Source: Flavobacteriaceae bacterium (GTDB lineage: Bacteria; Bacteroidota; Bacteroidia; Flavobacteriales; Flavobacteriaceae). From it: a stretch of DNA of 7,477 bases. Location: the NCBI GenBank assembly GCA_003511845.1, contig DOIV01000230.1, positions 1 through 7,477 of the forward strand. The letters are read 5' to 3'. The notes under the pieces are model-generated. The model made no database searches. It was not told the DNA's origin and was given only the letters and a program-made list of their open reading frames with translations. The translations under genes and the position numbers were made by a program. The first letter of the stretch is position 1. Every line of letters starts with the position of its first letter. This document shows positions 5,247 to 7,477 of the stretch, one piece after another.

Positions 5247-7307
5247 ATGGAAAAAAGGGCTTACAATATACTTTTTCATACACATACGGTTAGTGGTATC
5301 GTTATAAGTGTGGCTTTATATATTATCTTTTTTGCTGGATCGTTTTCATTTTTTAGGAATGATATCATCAATTGGGAAAGAAATGAATATGCACCATCAT
5401 CACAAGGGATTCAACTAGATATTGACACTATGTTGGATTCCTTAAAAAATAATTATACTCTTTATGGCAATGATATAAGAATAAAAGACTTCAACCCTCA
5501 ACAAAGAGTTTCTATTTTATTATCGGGATCAAAAGACTCTCTAGCTTCTGATGAAGCTAGAGTTCCACATTTTTTATATCAAAACTTAAAAACCTATAAA
5601 ACTGCTGATTATACAGGTTCTTATACTCTGGGTGAATTTTTATATCGCTTACATTTTTTAGATCAAATCCCTCTGATTGGAAGGTATTTATCAGGGTTTA
5701 CGGCTTTCTTTTTCCTATTTGCAATCCTAACTGGCGTATTAGTGCATTGGAAAAAAATAATTTCAAATTTTTATGTGTTCAGACCCTGGGCAAAATTAAA
5801 ATCAATGTGGTCTGATGCACATACCGCTCTAGGAATGATAGGCTTACCTTTTCAGTTTATGTATGCCGTAACTGGAGCTTATTTTATGATTAAAATAGTA
5901 TTATTAGTACCTACAGTAGTAGTAATTTACAATAGTGACCAAAAACAATTACTGCAAGACATAGTGCCCGAATCAACATTTTTATTTGAAAATAAAACCT
6001 TGAATAAGGCGTTTAGCATCAACCATTTTCTAGATAAGGCAGATACCTTTTGGAGTGATTTTGACATCAATACCATTCAAATATATAATTACGGAGATAC
6101 TAATATGCATATTGCATTTAAAGGAGAAGCCGATTCAAAAAGAAAATTTGGTAGTGATGGCAATGTGATATATAAAGTCTCTACAGAAAAAATTATTTCA
6201 AAAAAAAACCCGATAAAAGAAGTAACTTATTTTGACATTACAAAAGATATCATGGATAAGTTACATTTCGCAAACTATGGTGGTTATACGTTAAAAATAA
6301 TCAGTTTTATTTTAGCTCTTGTTACCTGTTTTGTAATTATTTCAGGAGTTCAAATATGGCTTACAGCTAGAGAAAAGAAAAATATCCCTATAAAGCAAAA
6401 ACTGTACAATAGAAAAGTAGGCCATATTTATATGGCAATTTGTCTAACTATGTATCCCGTTACAGCTCTGTCATTTATCGTGACAAAACTATTGCCCACA
6501 AGTTTTAATTCAATACGAAAAACAATTTTGTATAGTGTCTTTTTTAGTGTATGGTTACTACTAATAGTGTTTTATCGTTTTAAACGAGATAATTATTTTA
6601 CCAATAAATACAATTTGCTATCAGGAGCAGTATTAGGATTACTTATTCCTCTTGTTAATGGATTATCAACAGGTAATTGGCTTTGGAAAAGTTTTCAAAA
6701 CCAACAATATAGTATCTTCTTTATTGATTTTTTTTGGACAATACTAAGTCTTATATCGATAGTAATTGTATTCAAATTAAAACGCCCTGTTCCCAAAATA
6801 ACACATAAAGAACTACTCGAAGAAAAGCGAGTGTATAACAAACTAATAAACGACACTAAAGCAGCAAAATCAAATGGTATTACATCATCAACACTAGTAA
6901 AAAAGATAAACGATATGAAAGTAAAAATTTCAATTTTATGGATAATTATAGTTATAGGCTTTATAATACACCATATTTATGGATTATTTGGCGTGTATTA
7001 CAACGAAAGCTTAATGATGGAAGAAGCAACAGGAGCAGTTCCGACAGTACATCATATTTATAGAATTATATTTGAGGGTTTGGCTTTTTTCTTTGGAATA
7101 TTAACCCTTGAAATTTCTAAAAAATGGTTTAAATGGACTTCATTTATCTGGGCAATATTATTAGGATTATTCAATATATATCATTTTGTAGAGGCAATTA
7201 CACATGAGGGCTCCAATATTTCTGAAATATTTATTTTAGCATTAATGGTAATGACGAGTGTTTTCTTAATTCTAAATATTAAAATATGGAAAAACCTGAA
7301 GGAATAA
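5247..7307 (+). CDS. PepSY-associated TM protein with extra C-terminal membrane domain
   Basis: A 686-residue inner-membrane protein. Residues 1-36 (FHTHTVSGIVISVALYIIFF) are the family's first helix. The first periplasmic region (about 37-146) ends in LGEFLYRLHFLDQIPLIGRY; helices follow at about 147-167 and 191-220 with the motif SDAHTALGM. The second periplasmic region (about 221-346) ends in DKLHFANYGGYTLK. Further helices lie at about 348-372, 393-415, 426-444, 455-474 and 488-510. His136, His167, His192, His340 and His393 sit at helix ends. In related FoxB/PiuB-type proteins such histidines bind heme for reduction of ferric siderophores, so an inner-membrane reductase role is likely (inference). 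The family usually stops at about 380-530 residues. Here a charged linker (about 513-558) and four further helices (about 559-677) follow, carrying HHIY, VHHIYR and YHFVEAITHE. It is the last fully visible gene of the cluster, starting two bases after the upstream stop. Confidence 0.9.
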   Translation: MEKRAYNILFHTHTVSGIVISVALYIIFFAGSFSFFRNDIINWERNEYAPSSQGIQLDIDTMLDSLKNNYTLYGNDIRIKDFNPQQRVSILLSGSKDSLASDEARVPHFLYQNLKTYKTADYTGSYTLGEFLYRLHFLDQIPLIGRYLSGFTAFFFLFAILTGVLVHWKKIISNFYVFRPWAKLKSMWSDAHTALGMIGLPFQFMYAVTGAYFMIKIVLLVPTVVVIYNSDQKQLLQDIVPESTFLFENKTLNKAFSINHFLDKADTFWSDFDINTIQIYNYGDTNMHIAFKGEADSKRKFGSDGNVIYKVSTEKIISKKNPIKEVTYFDITKDIMDKLHFANYGGYTLKIISFILALVTCFVIISGVQIWLTAREKKNIPIKQKLYNRKVGHIYMAICLTMYPVTALSFIVTKLLPTSFNSIRKTILYSVFFSVWLLLIVFYRFKRDNYFTNKYNLLSGAVLGLLIPLVNGLSTGNWLWKSFQNQQYSIFFIDFFWTILSLISIVIVFKLKRPVPKITHKELLEEKRVYNKLINDTKAAKSNGITSSTLVKKINDMKVKISILWIIIVIGFIIHHIYGLFGVYYNESLMMEEATGAVPTVHHIYRIIFEGLAFFFGILTLEISKKWFKWTSFIWAILLGLFNIYHFVEAITHEGSNISEIFILALMVMTSVFLILNIKIWKNLKE

Positions 7308-7477
7308 AAAATAATTCAAATCAAAAAAAGTGGTACAATAATAAATTATTGTCCAACCTATTACTGATTGTATTCTTTCCAGTAGGTATTTATGCAATTT
7401 GGAAATCAAACGCAATAGCCAAGTGGTGGAAAATAACCGCTACTGGTATAGTTGTTCTTGTTGTTGGTATAAGTTTT
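7286..7477 (+). CDS. Small membrane protein, start only (cut by right edge)
   Basis: A frame opens with ATG at 7286 and stays open for 64 codons to the window end. It overlaps the last 22 bases of the PepSY gene in another frame, which suggests translational coupling and the same operon. The protein begins with a short polar, lysine- and asparagine-rich segment, then KKWYNNKLLSNLLLIVFFPV and GIYAIWKSNAIAKWWKI, then the start of a second hydrophobic stretch. The WY...LL..FFPVGIY..WK pattern is common at the N-terminus of small bacterial membrane proteins of unknown function. Nothing visible gives a role; its position hints at a link to the uptake locus. Confidence 0.7.
   Translation, partial: MEKPEGIKNNSNQKKWYNNKLLSNLLLIVFFPVGIYAIWKSNAIAKWWKITATGIVVLVVGISF

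Noticed and set aside
1..7477. CRISPR array, tRNA, rRNA or phage genes
   Set aside because: No regularly spaced repeats, cloverleaf-like segments, ribosomal RNA signatures or phage structural genes are visible.

Overview
The window looks like a chromosomal metal-uptake locus (most likely iron-siderophore) from a member of the Bacteroidota, probably Flavobacteriaceae. The reasons are a strongly A+T-rich sequence, start codons preceded by A-rich stretches rather than Shine-Dalgarno sites, a TonB-dependent receptor with an N-terminal carboxypeptidase-D-like domain, and a '...YGQ' signal peptide end typical of that group. The species cannot be named from the sequence alone.

Layout: (1) 1-841, minus strand: a PchR-like AraC-family regulator, open through the left edge and lacking its C-terminal end. 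(2) 842-979: a divergent intergenic region that should hold the promoters of the regulator and the rightward genes. (3) 980-1333: a small cytosolic protein with a CxxCxxxH motif. (4) 1338-1394: a hairpin followed by seven T's. (5) 1428-3770: a TonB-dependent siderophore-type receptor. (6) 3784-3836: a second, nearly identical copy of the 53-bp hairpin element. (7) 3877-4593: a secreted DUF4198-like protein. (8) 4613-4647: another hairpin. (9) 4665-7307: three tightly packed membrane-protein genes (DUF3325-like, DUF3649-like, and a large PepSY-associated TM protein). (10) 7286-7477: the start of another small membrane-protein gene, overlapping the PepSY gene and cut by the right edge.

How they may work together (inference from families): the regulator senses a metal-chelate and activates the locus. 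The outer-membrane receptor imports the chelate using TonB energy. The DUF4198-like protein may bind metal or chelate in the periplasm. The PepSY-TM protein, with its two small membrane partners, probably reduces or releases the metal at the inner membrane. No ABC transporter, TonB/ExbBD or siderophore biosynthesis gene is present, so the substrate is not revealed.

The most unusual points are the duplicated 53-bp hairpin element at matching distances ahead of two exported-protein genes and exactly bracketing the receptor gene, a predicted mature N-terminal histidine on the DUF4198-like protein, and a histidine-bearing four-helix C-terminal extension on the PepSY protein.
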